Shown: one piece after another, positions 9,770 to 17,119 of the stretch
Layout: each line of letters opens with the position of its first letter
Numbering within the stretch: position 1 is the first letter of the stretch
Assembly (NCBI RefSeq): GCF_024343775.1
Contig: NZ_RJUF01000006.1
Coordinates: 25,202 to 89,201 of the forward strand
From: Lacihabitans soyangensis
GTDB taxonomy: Bacteria; Bacteroidota; Bacteroidia; Cytophagales; Spirosomataceae
Reading direction: 5' to 3'
DNA length: 64,000 nt
Notes under the pieces: generated by a model
The model's input: only the letters and a program-made list of their open reading frames with translations
Told to the model about the DNA's origin: nothing
Database searches by the model: none
Made by a program: the position numbers and the translations under genes

Positions 9770-10981
9770 TCAACTCGGAAAACTCACCTTTCCCATACTT
9801 ACGCTCGGTACACCTTTTCTAGTGCCAAAATCAGTTTCACCACCGCAAAGGGCTTCGTTGGCTAGTGTTGCAAAGAGTACCGCCTCTTTTGCATCACCAT
9901 CTATACCGATGTCATCTGTTTTTAAGAATTTCGTATTGGGCATTTTTTGTTTTAAAAGACTTACAATCAGTGGATTGTGCATGCCGCCACCGCTCATGAA
10001 TACCTCTGAAGGGAGTTCATTTTTTGAAATGGAGAAAATACAGTAAGTGATGGTTTCAGCGGTGAGCTGACAAAGTGTAGCCATAATATCCCCTTTAGAA
10101 AGTTCTTTTGTGTTGGATTTTTCTAAAGCAGATTCCAAATAGGCCAGGTTGAAAACCTCTGGTCCGGTGGTTTTGGGTAATGTTCCTTTGAAAAAATCAT
10201 GTTTTTTCAATTCTAGGAGCAAAGGTTCAGAAACTTGCCCCTTTGAAGCTATTTCGGCATCTTTATCATAAGGAATTCCGAAATGCTTTTGAACAAAAGC
10301 ATCCATAATCGTATTTCCTGGGCCGGTGTCAGTAGCAAAGACCTTTTCGGGATTCAAATCGCCACTTAAAAACGTGAAATTGGAGATTCCGCCCATGTTG
10401 AGCAATATTCTATTTTTGCCTTTTTCGGAGAAAATAAGATAGTCCCCATAAACCGCCAACGGTGCTCCTTCGCCTCCTGCAGCACAATGTTTCTGGCGGA
10501 AATCGGACAAAGTCATAATGCCCGTTTTGGCGGCTAAATGATCTCCATCGCCAATCTGGAGTGTGGCGTTGGGAAATTTCTCTATTTTATGTTGGATTTT
10601 GGGAGCATGAAACACCGTTTGTCCATGACTTGCAATACAATCAATTTCTGAGTTCGGTATTCCCCATTTCTCTAAAAGTTGATTTACGATTTCTCCATGC
10701 AAGTTGCCAATCCAAGGATTCAGCACGCATAGTTGTTGAAATTCTATCTCTTTTTTTGCAAATATCTTCCTGATTTCTACTTTTATATCTTCTGCAAAAG
10801 GTACAGTTTCAAACTTCAAAACCTTTACTTTGGTCTTCAATCCACTTTCTTGGTATTCACAAAGAGCCACATCCAGACCGTCCATAGAAGTACCAGACAT
10901 CAATCCGATGATTATTCGTTTTGGCTTTTTAGCTATTTCGTAGAGTTTTTGGATGTTTTGGTTCATGGGTGTTTTGATCAA
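9770..10981 (-). CDS. anmK: Anhydro-N-acetylmuramic acid kinase
   Basis: A 403-residue sugar kinase that phosphorylates and opens 1,6-anhydro-N-acetylmuramic acid to give MurNAc-6-phosphate, a step in peptidoglycan recycling in the cytoplasm. The phosphate-binding LMSGTSMDGLDVAL motif is near residue 27; DCIASHGQTVFHAP, GGEGAPLAVYGDYLIF, GGISNFTFL, DTGPGNTIMDAF and the late MSGGGMHNPLI motif follow in the family order. Length is a little above the usual 370-390. A nearer alternative start is the ATG four codons in (MNQNIQ). The 5' region contains an 8-bp tandem repeat array beginning 109 bases upstream. Confidence 0.95.
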   Translation of the reverse strand: MIKTPMNQNIQKLYEIAKKPKRIIIGLMSGTSMDGLDVALCEYQESGLKTKVKVLKFETVPFAEDIKVEIRKIFAKKEIEFQQLCVLNPWIGNLHGEIVNQLLEKWGIPNSEIDCIASHGQTVFHAPKIQHKIEKFPNATLQIGDGDHLAAKTGIMTLSDFRQKHCAAGGEGAPLAVYGDYLIFSEKGKNRILLNMGGISNFTFLSGDLNPEKVFATDTGPGNTIMDAFVQKHFGIPYDKDAEIASKGQVSEPLLLELKKHDFFKGTLPKTTGPEVFNLAYLESALEKSNTKELSKGDIMATLCQLTAETITYCIFSISKNELPSEVFMSGGGMHNPLIVSLLKQKMPNTKFLKTDDIGIDGDAKEAVLFATLANEALCGGETDFGTRKGVPSVSMGKVSFPS

Positions 10982-11089
10982 GCAAGAAAATTACTCAAAG
11001 TAGATATTGCAACAAGAATATTCTAAAAGTGCTTCAAATTTAAACAAAAACACCCAAAAATGAACCCAATATTAAAAGATGGACTTTTA

Positions 11090-11177
11090 TTAACCAATTA
11101 ACCAATTAACCAATTAACCAATTAACCAATTAACCAATTAACCAATTAACCAATTAACCAATTAACCAATTAACCAA
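11090..11177. repeat. 8-bp tandem repeat, 11 perfect copies
   Basis: The unit TTAACCAA is repeated eleven times without error over 88 bases. The array ends exactly at the base before the stop codon of the Fe-S oxidoreductase gene (stop at 11178-11180) and lies 109-196 bases upstream of the anmK start codon. Perfect 8-bp arrays are prone to slippage, so copy number probably varies between strains. Confidence 0.95.
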
Positions 11178-12503
11178 TCAATCCTCTTTCGCCCAATCAA
11201 ACCGCTGGTCAGGAGAGAATTTCCATGGAGCCATGTTGGTTTCGAGGTTTTGGAACATCATGTTCCAGCTTTGAGGAGCTTGGCTTTCTTCCATTACGCG
11301 GTAGCGGCGTAGTTGCAAGATTATATCTAGAGGGCTAATCATTACGGGGCATTCCTGCACGCAGGCATTGCAGCTCGTACAAGCCAATATTTCTTCGTCA
11401 GTGATATAGTCTCCAAGAAGTGATTTCTCGTCTTTGTAGTCGTTACCATTTTTAATCCAGCCTTTTTGGATGTCTTCCAGTCTGTCCCTGGTGTCCATCA
11501 TTATTTTACGAGGAGAAAGAGCCTTACCTGTTTGATTGGCCGGGCATGCGGAAGTACAGCGGCCGCATTCGGTACAGCTATAGGCATCCATGAGGTTTTT
11601 CCAGCTCAAATCTTCCACATCTTTTGCTCCGAATCTGCCCACCTCTGCTGGGGTTTCAGGAGCTTGTTCAAGGCCTAACATTATTTTCACCTCAGTACTT
11701 ACAGTAGGCATATTGCTCATTTTACCCTTCGGATTGAGGTCGGAAAAATAAGTGTTTGGAAAAGCCAAAGCAATGTGAAGATGCTTAGAATAAGTGACAT
11801 ACAAGGCAAAAGCCATAATACCCAAGATATGAAACCACCAAGCCGCTCTTTCTGCAAAAATTAACATGCCAGTAGAAAAAGTATCCATAATTGGCACCAA
11901 CCACTGACTTACGACAAATGGACCCGTGATCGCTTCGGCAAAATGCCCAACACCACGACTTTGAAGTACCGTATCGGCGGCGTTCATTTTCAAGAAAGCA
12001 GCCATTAGAATAATTTCAAAAACCAAAATGATGTTACCGTCTTTTACTGGCCAACCTTTCATTTCACGGTGGCGACTTTCCTGCAAACGCTCCACTTTTG
12101 TGATATTTCTCCTTATCAAAAACACAACGCAAGCTATCACAACAGCCAAGGCCAATAACTCAAAAATATTGATTAATACTGGGTACAAACTTCCCAAAGG
12201 CTTTAAGAAAATGCGGTGCGTGCCCAACAAACCGTCTAGCACAATCTCTAACACTTCCAGATTGATAATGATAAATCCTAGGTAAACGGCTAGGTGTAGA
12301 ATGGCCACCATTGGTTTTGCAAACATTTTTTTCTGACCAAATGCCAGCAAAAGCATGTTTTTAAGCCTAATACTAGCATTGTCTGTTCTGTCTTCAGCTT
12401 TGCCCAATTGAATGGTTTTCTTTATCAACATAACCCTGCGGGCAATAAAATAACCTGCTACACCAAGTGCGGCTAAGAATAATATTTGTGGTATGAAATT
12501 CAT
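11178..12503 (-). CDS. Membrane-bound 4Fe-4S oxidoreductase (heterodisulfide reductase-like)
   Basis: A 441-residue protein with six hydrophobic segments in the first 260 residues (a NarI/HdrE-like cytochrome b-type part) and two 4Fe-4S clusters: CTECGRCTSACPANQ near residue 305 and CTSCNACVQECPVM near residue 364. In Bacteroidota such proteins are thought to pass electrons from ETF or other donors to quinones; that role here is inferred. A perfect palindrome GTATGCATGCATAC sits 22-35 bases upstream of the start, related to the sites before the beta-oxidation genes at 47.7 kb. The usual neighbour, a CCG-domain Fe-S subunit, is not found next to it; the gene ends directly on a tandem repeat. 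Confidence 0.85.
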   Translation of the reverse strand: MNFIPQILFLAALGVAGYFIARRVMLIKKTIQLGKAEDRTDNASIRLKNMLLLAFGQKKMFAKPMVAILHLAVYLGFIIINLEVLEIVLDGLLGTHRIFLKPLGSLYPVLINIFELLALAVVIACVVFLIRRNITKVERLQESRHREMKGWPVKDGNIILVFEIILMAAFLKMNAADTVLQSRGVGHFAEAITGPFVVSQWLVPIMDTFSTGMLIFAERAAWWFHILGIMAFALYVTYSKHLHIALAFPNTYFSDLNPKGKMSNMPTVSTEVKIMLGLEQAPETPAEVGRFGAKDVEDLSWKNLMDAYSCTECGRCTSACPANQTGKALSPRKIMMDTRDRLEDIQKGWIKNGNDYKDEKSLLGDYITDEEILACTSCNACVQECPVMISPLDIILQLRRYRVMEESQAPQSWNMMFQNLETNMAPWKFSPDQRFDWAKED

Positions 12504-12524
12504 CTTGTTAGGTTTTTAATAATG

Positions 12525-12538
12525 GTATGCATGCATAC
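12525..12538. promoter_or_regulatory. Palindromic operator upstream of Fe-S oxidoreductase
   Basis: GTATGCATGCATAC is a perfect 14-bp palindrome. It lies just downstream of the -7 element of the minus-strand promoter (CAAATATC at 12545-12552 as read on the plus strand), so a bound protein would block initiation. The core differs from the two TATGCTTGCATA sites before the fadB-like gene only in the centre. Confidence 0.65.
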
Positions 12539-12544
12539 TATATA

Positions 12545-12575
12545 CAAATATCAAGAAAAAGTGGAAGAAAACAAA
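12545..12575 (-). promoter_or_regulatory. Promoter of the Fe-S oxidoreductase gene
   Basis: On the minus strand there is a -33 TTTG (plus coordinates 12572-12575), a 19-base spacer, and GATATTTG at 12545-12552, one mismatch from the Bacteroidota -7 consensus TAnnTTTG. The spacing and position relative to the palindrome at 12525-12538 support it. Confidence 0.5.
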
Positions 12576-12611
12576 CGCTCGAAAAAAAAATTATGTTTTT
12601 TTTAATTGAAA

Positions 12612-12642
12612 TTTGTTATTGAAAACTTTTTCCCTAATTTTG
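12612..12642 (+). promoter_or_regulatory. Promoter of tRNA-Phe
   Basis: TTTG at 12612-12615, a 19-base spacer, and TAATTTTG at 12635-12642 match the Bacteroidota -33/-7 consensus exactly. A short leader hairpin (GTCCC-AAACA-GGGAC, 12645-12659) lies between it and the tRNA. Confidence 0.7.
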
Positions 12643-12678
12643 CAGTCCCAAACAGGGACATGGTGGTGAAATCACAAT

Positions 12679-12751
12679 GGTGATGTAGCTCAGTTGGTAG
12701 AGCAAAGGACTGAAAATCCTTGTGTCGGCGGTTCGATTCCGTCCATCACCA
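12679..12751 (+). tRNA. tRNA-Phe (GAA)
   Basis: A 73-nt tRNA folds fully: acceptor GGTGATG/CATCACC (7 pairs), D arm GCTC/GAGC, anticodon arm AAGGA/TCCTT with loop CTGAAAA and anticodon GAA at 12712-12714, T arm GGCGG/CCGTC-type stem with TTCGATT loop, discriminator A. The CCA end is not encoded. A consensus promoter lies upstream and a terminator directly downstream. Its 3' end is partly duplicated 450 bases downstream. Confidence 0.97.
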
Positions 12752-12753
12752 CA

Positions 12754-12781
12754 AGCCGATTCGAAAGAGTCGGCTTTTTTT
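12754..12781 (+). terminator. Intrinsic terminator after tRNA-Phe
   Basis: Stem AGCCGA (12754-12759) pairs with TCGGCT (12770-12775) across a 10-base loop and is followed by a run of T to 12781. Confidence 0.8.
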
Positions 12782-12862
12782 GTGCTCCAAATTTTGATTA
12801 TTTCATAAAAAAATTGGATTAGCGTAAAAATTGATTTGAAATATTCACATAATAGTAAGAAT

Positions 12863-13150
12863 ATGAATCACTTTGTAAATATACTTTTTTCACAAAGCTT
12901 GAACAAATTTTATGTCGGTGAATCTACCTTTCCATTTGAGCGTGTAAAAGAGCACAATACTGGGAAATATGGAAAGTCTTTTACTAAGCAAGTAAATGAT
13001 TGGGAGATTAACCTTTTTATTGAATTAGAAAATAGAAATCAGGCATTGATAATAGAGAAAAAAATCAAATCAATGAAATCATCAAAATACATTGAAAATT
13101 TAAAAAAATACCCAGAAATGATAGAAAAACTTATTGTTTCTGTTAAATAA
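12863..13150 (+). CDS. GIY-YIG nuclease domain protein
   Basis: A 95-residue single-domain protein of the GIY-YIG/UvrC-like endonuclease superfamily. From the chosen ATG it reads MNHFVNILFSQSLNKFYVG, where VNI and YVG take the places of GIY and YIG; then R28-equivalent basic residues in FERVKEHNTG, and ENRNQALIIEKKIKSMKS containing the conserved Glu that binds metal. An upstream TTG at 12836 would add nine residues but family members begin at this ATG. It lies between tRNA-Phe and an altered copy of the tRNA 3' end, suggesting it is the cargo or enzyme of a small mobile unit. Whether it cuts DNA is not shown; the first tyrosine of the signature is replaced. Confidence 0.8.
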   Translation: MNHFVNILFSQSLNKFYVGESTFPFERVKEHNTGKYGKSFTKQVNDWEINLFIELENRNQALIIEKKIKSMKSSKYIENLKKYPEMIEKLIVSVK

Positions 13151-13163
13151 TATCTATGCGAAA

Positions 13164-13204
13164 GGCGGTTCTCCCGATAGCTATCGGGACCGTCCATCAC
13201 CACA
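13164..13204 (+). repeat. Altered duplicate of the tRNA-Phe 3' end with inserted palindrome
   Basis: GGCGGTTC (13164-13171) and CCGTCCATCACCACA (13190-13204) are identical to the tRNA T-arm and acceptor end. The four T-loop bases GATT are replaced by the perfect 18-bp palindrome TCCCGATAGCTATCGGGA (13172-13189). It is not part of a complete tRNA. Confidence 0.9.
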
Positions 13205-13214
13205 AAATAACAAG

Positions 13215-13246
13215 GCAGTTATGACGAAAGTTGTGACTGCTTTTTT
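13215..13246 (+). terminator. Terminator downstream of the tRNA-end copy
   Basis: GCAGTTA (13215-13221) pairs with TGACTGC (13234-13240), one G-T pair, followed by TTTTTT. It could be the original tRNA-Phe terminator displaced by the insertion, or serve the GIY-YIG gene. Confidence 0.55.
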
Positions 13247-13364
13247 GTTTGGTACAGTTAGGGGTACAAAAATTTGCTTTTTGGAGTTATTTTTTCAAAG
13301 CTGTCGCCAATGTGTTTCTCCTTTAAATTGGTTGAGCATTATGTTTAGATTTTAAAACTATTCA

Positions 13365-13961
13365 TCACTTCTTCCCACCAAAAACACCCCTCATTCTTAA
13401 TTCAAAAGTTCCTAAATTGGGTCTGGACGAGGTAAATGTCTGGGTGTTTGAAAGGCCTTTGCTTAGAGAAGCGTCTAAAAAAAGATTTCTTTTTTTGGTT
13501 AATGCATAACTGAAACCTCCCCCAATATTTGTTATCAAAGCAGTGTTGCTATTTCCAAAGCCTCTTGCAGCTGTCTGCGATATAACTTTAAAATATTCTG
13601 AGGAATTCGTTTCGATACCTATTTCAAATAATACAAATGGCCTTAAACGATAATCGCTAATATAGTAACGTCCAAATGTGGCAGCTTGAAAAGACTTCTC
13701 AGTGAACTCATCGTAGGTCTGATTATTTATTATAATGTTGCCATTGTATTTAACTTTGTTATAGTTACCCCCAATTTTTAGACCAACCTCCAAGTTTTTA
13801 GCATAAAATCTGCTTACGCTCAGCTGAGGGAGTGCTCGAAATCCTGCTATGGTGCCTATGTTTGTATTCAATCCAATACCTACTGAGAATTTTCCTTGAT
13901 TTTGGCTCCAGACCAATTGAATACTAAGCAGAAAGAGAATAATGTGAATCGTTTTTTTCAT
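13365..13961 (-). CDS. Putative outer-membrane beta-barrel protein
   Basis: A 198-residue protein with a signal peptide (residues 1-19, ending VWSQ). The mature part shows repeated short amphipathic strands with glycine turns (FSVGIGLNTNIGTIAGF, LEVGLKIGGNYNKV, FVLFEIGIETNSS, LGTFELRMRGVFGGKK), typical of small porin-like barrels of Bacteroidota. The protein ends in GVFGGKK rather than with a terminal aromatic residue. No specific function can be named. Stands alone between the tRNA element and the PIG-L gene. Confidence 0.7.
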   Translation of the reverse strand: MKKTIHIILFLLSIQLVWSQNQGKFSVGIGLNTNIGTIAGFRALPQLSVSRFYAKNLEVGLKIGGNYNKVKYNGNIIINNQTYDEFTEKSFQAATFGRYYISDYRLRPFVLFEIGIETNSSEYFKVISQTAARGFGNSNTALITNIGGGFSYALTKKRNLFLDASLSKGLSNTQTFTSSRPNLGTFELRMRGVFGGKK

Positions 13962-14176
13962 GATGATTTAATAGTTTAGGTACAAACGAATTTAATCATT
14001 TACAATTATGTGTGTTTTTGATATTGCTGAAGGAATGTTATTTATCGGTAGTTTTTTTCGGAATGAAATATTCAAACTTTATATAATTGGTCTATCAAGA
14101 TGTTAAAGTTGTTTTTAGTAGTCATTCCCACAAATTCTTCTAAATTTGTTAAGACAAAAGAATATTTATTCAACCT

Positions 14177-15067
14177 ATGAAGAATATGAGAACAACTTTC
14201 GGTTTACTATTTCTTTTACTTACCTCCAATACCCTTTTCGCCCAAGGCCCAAAGGTGTTAATCGTTACTGCTCATCCCGACGACGAAACGATGTTTCCGG
14301 CCACGGTTTTTAAAATTACTAGGGAGCTGAAAGGCACGGTGGATTTAGCTTTGATAACCGACGCTTCGGGAGGATACAATGGTTTGGTGGCATCTACTTA
14401 TTATGACAAAAACTTAACGGATTCGGCCACAGGTCGGGTAGCATTGCCGCTTCTGCGTAAAAAGGAACTGATTTGTGCGGGTGAAGTAATGGGTATCAGA
14501 AACTTTTTCTTTTTTGACCAACTCGATGATTTTTATCAAATAGACCCAAAGCCGTTTTTCGAAGGGAAGCGTTGGGACATGGCTTTTTGCGAGAAAAAAT
14601 TGAACAAGATTTTGGAGGAGGGGCAATACGATTATGTGTTTTGTTTGGTACCCAGTGCTGAGCAACACGCCCACCATAAAACTGCAAGTATTTTGGCTAT
14701 TAGAGCGGTCAAAAACTTAAAGTCAGAGAAAAAACCAATTGTTTTGGGTGGTAGAGCTTTGAATAAAAATTATACTTACAGCTTTGATGTTTTGGATGGG
14801 TTTCCTGAAACCAAAATCTCTAAAAAAGCCCCAGTATTTTATTTCGATAGGTCGTATGGATTCGGAGAAAACAACAAACACAGCTACATGATAGTGGCGG
14901 ATTGGGTGAAGGCCTGTCACAAATCACAAAGTGGCGACATGAATAGCTCTATGCATCGAGGCGACTTGGAGACGTTTTGGTATTTTGATATAAACGTAGA
15001 AAGTGGCATCGAGGCCACTTCCAAGCTTTTTGAGAAAATTCGTCAGTCGGGATTTGTGACCAAATGA
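14177..15067 (+). CDS. Exported PIG-L family deacetylase
   Basis: A 296-residue zinc-dependent N-deacetylase of the PIG-L/LmbE family, which removes acetyl groups from N-acetylglucosamine-containing substrates. A signal peptide (to about residue 22, NTLFAQ) places it outside the cytoplasm. The zinc site is AHPDDET near residue 32 with the later His in QHAHHK near residue 163; DASGGYNG fits the usual motif after the first strand. An internal ATG four codons in is an equally possible start. A TAAATTTG -7-like element is at 14141-14148, without a clear -33. Substrate unknown. Confidence 0.88.
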   Translation: MKNMRTTFGLLFLLLTSNTLFAQGPKVLIVTAHPDDETMFPATVFKITRELKGTVDLALITDASGGYNGLVASTYYDKNLTDSATGRVALPLLRKKELICAGEVMGIRNFFFFDQLDDFYQIDPKPFFEGKRWDMAFCEKKLNKILEEGQYDYVFCLVPSAEQHAHHKTASILAIRAVKNLKSEKKPIVLGGRALNKNYTYSFDVLDGFPETKISKKAPVFYFDRSYGFGENNKHSYMIVADWVKACHKSQSGDMNSSMHRGDLETFWYFDINVESGIEATSKLFEKIRQSGFVTK

Positions 15068-15138
15068 CCATCTTCTCTTTGGCGATAGGTCACCCGCAAT
15101 ATCTTTAAGGCCGAATTAGTCCTTACATTTTGAGATTA

Positions 15139-17088
15139 TTAATTTTCAAAAATGATGGTTACTTTGTTAAAATCAGCTGCGGCATTGATTACTTTCTGGA
15201 AGTCATCGTAAACACTTAGTGGGAGTAAAACCTTGTGATAGTATTCGTTTATTGTTATGGTTATTTTGTTTCCATTTACTTGGTAGTCAGATACAAAACC
15301 CATGTTTTTTTTGCCTTCAAAATCATACGTGATATTTCGTTTTACTTCTTCCAAGCCACGTACCTTGTAGCCATCAGGAATGGCAATGGTGATATTTCTT
15401 ACATACTCATGTGCCGAACCCACATCGATAGATTGCTGACGGGGGCGTTCGTTATATAGTTCTTGCTGAGGCCCGAGTATGTCTCCCAGTTTGAAAATAT
15501 ACTTTTTACCTGCTTTTTCTATCATATTTTTAGCCACTACGTCTGAGCTCAGAATGAAGGGTTTATTAACTTCATCAGAGTTGATATCATAGTTTTTGGC
15601 CACAATATTAGAATACTCGGCGTCTTCTTTCAAAGAGGCTTTCAATATATTATCTAGTATTTCTTTGCGTTGGGTTTCGTTTGACAGCATCAGATAACCT
15701 TTGATTTCGCCGTCTTGCGAACCGCCCAAGGTTCTAGTTAGTTTAATGTTGGCGTGTGCTAAGTTGGCAGGGAAGCTGACTTCGGCGTCTATATTATTGT
15801 AATTTAATGCTGCCGTTGAAAATGGAATGGTCTTGATTTTGCTTATGCCTGATTTAGTTTCGCCTAAACTTATGTTGGCTATAAACAAAGCATCGGTGCC
15901 TTCTAAACCGCTTTCAATTTGCCCGAGCCTCAGCATTGGATTGCTTGGGTCAAGGTATTTTTTGGCATTTGGAAAATAAAAAAAGTATTTGTCGAGCTGT
16001 GTCCAGGTTTCGAAGGCCTTGTCGAATTTCTTCTTAAATCGACTTATACCTATGCCCAACTCATAATTGACATTTGCAGCCTCAAACATCTGAACATAAA
16101 GACGGGCAAGACCTCCGGCTTCAGCATATTTTGATTTAAGTATGGCCTCGGGCATGGCATCCTCGGCGTCTTCTTTTATATTAATATTAGACTTTATATA
16201 GTTTTCGATAGCCCTTATGGCCTGATCTTCTGGCATTTCGAGTATTTTTTCTTTTTTCAAAACCTTCTCTATCTCTTTCAGCGTGTTTTTAGACCTTGCG
16301 TGCATCATTTCAAAAAACTGATTGCCGGCGTCTTTCCAAGTAAAGAGCTTGTTGTTGTCTTTAGCGGTGTTATAAGTGAGTTTGTACTCTATTCTAGGCG
16401 TGTTGGCGTTTTCAGAAGAATATTTTTCGTCAAAAACCGGAGTAATGTCTTTGAGATTGTAGCTTACAAATGCCTTTTTATTTATTACCGTGTCTTTTTT
16501 TATACCTACGGCGTTATATAATTTAGCCTCAAACTTCAGAAAATCTGGTGAAACAATCAAAAAGTCCCAGTTGCGAATGGGCAGCTTTTTAAGAAGTGGC
16601 TCTGTGCTGTATATATTGATTGGGGTCTTTATGACATAAAAAAACTCCATTTCGCTACCGGGTTCTAGTCCTTCTACAGCTACCATTTTGTAGGTTTGGC
16701 CTTCTTCGGTGGTTTCTTTAATGGCACTTTGACCGAGCTCTTTTACTATACCTTTGGGGTTAATGCTTCTAACTTTGATGTCTATTAACTCGCTGCTAGC
16801 CGATATGGGCAAGTACACTTTGTTGTAGCTATCAACAGCCCCGGCTTCGTGTATATGGAAGCGTCGCATGAGGCCGTAATATTGTTCCACGTTTTGGGTA
16901 AGCGAGTCTTTGTAATATTCAACATAGATCTTACTGTCGAGCAAGATGGCGGGTTCTTTTTTTTCTGCTTCACTTAGCGTACTAAGTTTGTTATTTGTTT
17001 TTTTGATAAAATCAAGTTTAAAAAACTGTAGGTCTTGTGCGAATAGTGGTGACCCCAATAGTGTAAGGGCCAATACAAGTTTCTTCAT
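15139..17088 (-). CDS. DUF3857 protein with degenerate transglutaminase-like domain
   Basis: A 649-residue exported protein (signal peptide 1-17, ending LFAQ). Residues about 45-200 are a DUF3857-like beta domain (YYGLMRRFHIHEAG, EGLEPGSEMEFFYVIKTP). Residues about 280-400 align with the transglutaminase-like domain of the next gene, but where that protein has YGDCKD this one has YAEAGG, so the catalytic Cys is lost, and the His motif is also absent. A C-terminal beta domain follows. It lies 31 bases downstream of its paralogue on the same strand. The product is probably a non-enzymatic, exported partner or binding protein. Confidence 0.75.
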   Translation of the reverse strand: MKKLVLALTLLGSPLFAQDLQFFKLDFIKKTNNKLSTLSEAEKKEPAILLDSKIYVEYYKDSLTQNVEQYYGLMRRFHIHEAGAVDSYNKVYLPISASSELIDIKVRSINPKGIVKELGQSAIKETTEEGQTYKMVAVEGLEPGSEMEFFYVIKTPINIYSTEPLLKKLPIRNWDFLIVSPDFLKFEAKLYNAVGIKKDTVINKKAFVSYNLKDITPVFDEKYSSENANTPRIEYKLTYNTAKDNNKLFTWKDAGNQFFEMMHARSKNTLKEIEKVLKKEKILEMPEDQAIRAIENYIKSNINIKEDAEDAMPEAILKSKYAEAGGLARLYVQMFEAANVNYELGIGISRFKKKFDKAFETWTQLDKYFFYFPNAKKYLDPSNPMLRLGQIESGLEGTDALFIANISLGETKSGISKIKTIPFSTAALNYNNIDAEVSFPANLAHANIKLTRTLGGSQDGEIKGYLMLSNETQRKEILDNILKASLKEDAEYSNIVAKNYDINSDEVNKPFILSSDVVAKNMIEKAGKKYIFKLGDILGPQQELYNERPRQQSIDVGSAHEYVRNITIAIPDGYKVRGLEEVKRNITYDFEGKKNMGFVSDYQVNGNKITITINEYYHKVLLPLSVYDDFQKVINAAADFNKVTIIFEN

Positions 17089-17119
17089 TTATGTATGTTT
17101 TTATGAGATTAAATATGAA

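Larger units (their letters stand above)
12727..13204 (+). mobile_element. Putative tRNA-associated GIY-YIG element
   Basis: The tRNA-Phe 3' part GGCGGTTC-GATT-CCGTCCATCACCACA (12727-12753) recurs at 13164-13204 as GGCGGTTC, an 18-bp palindrome, then CCGTCCATCACCACA. Between the two copies are the terminator and one GIY-YIG gene and nothing else. Duplicated tRNA ends bracketing a nuclease gene are what integration at a tRNA leaves behind. The mobile-element reading is inference; the duplication is directly visible. Confidence 0.5.

Noticed and set aside
13151..13355. Possible integrase remnant after the tRNA-end copy
   Set aside because: The plus-strand frame (including TKVVTAFLFGTVRGTKICF) lacks any recombinase motif; only the tRNA duplication supports mobility.
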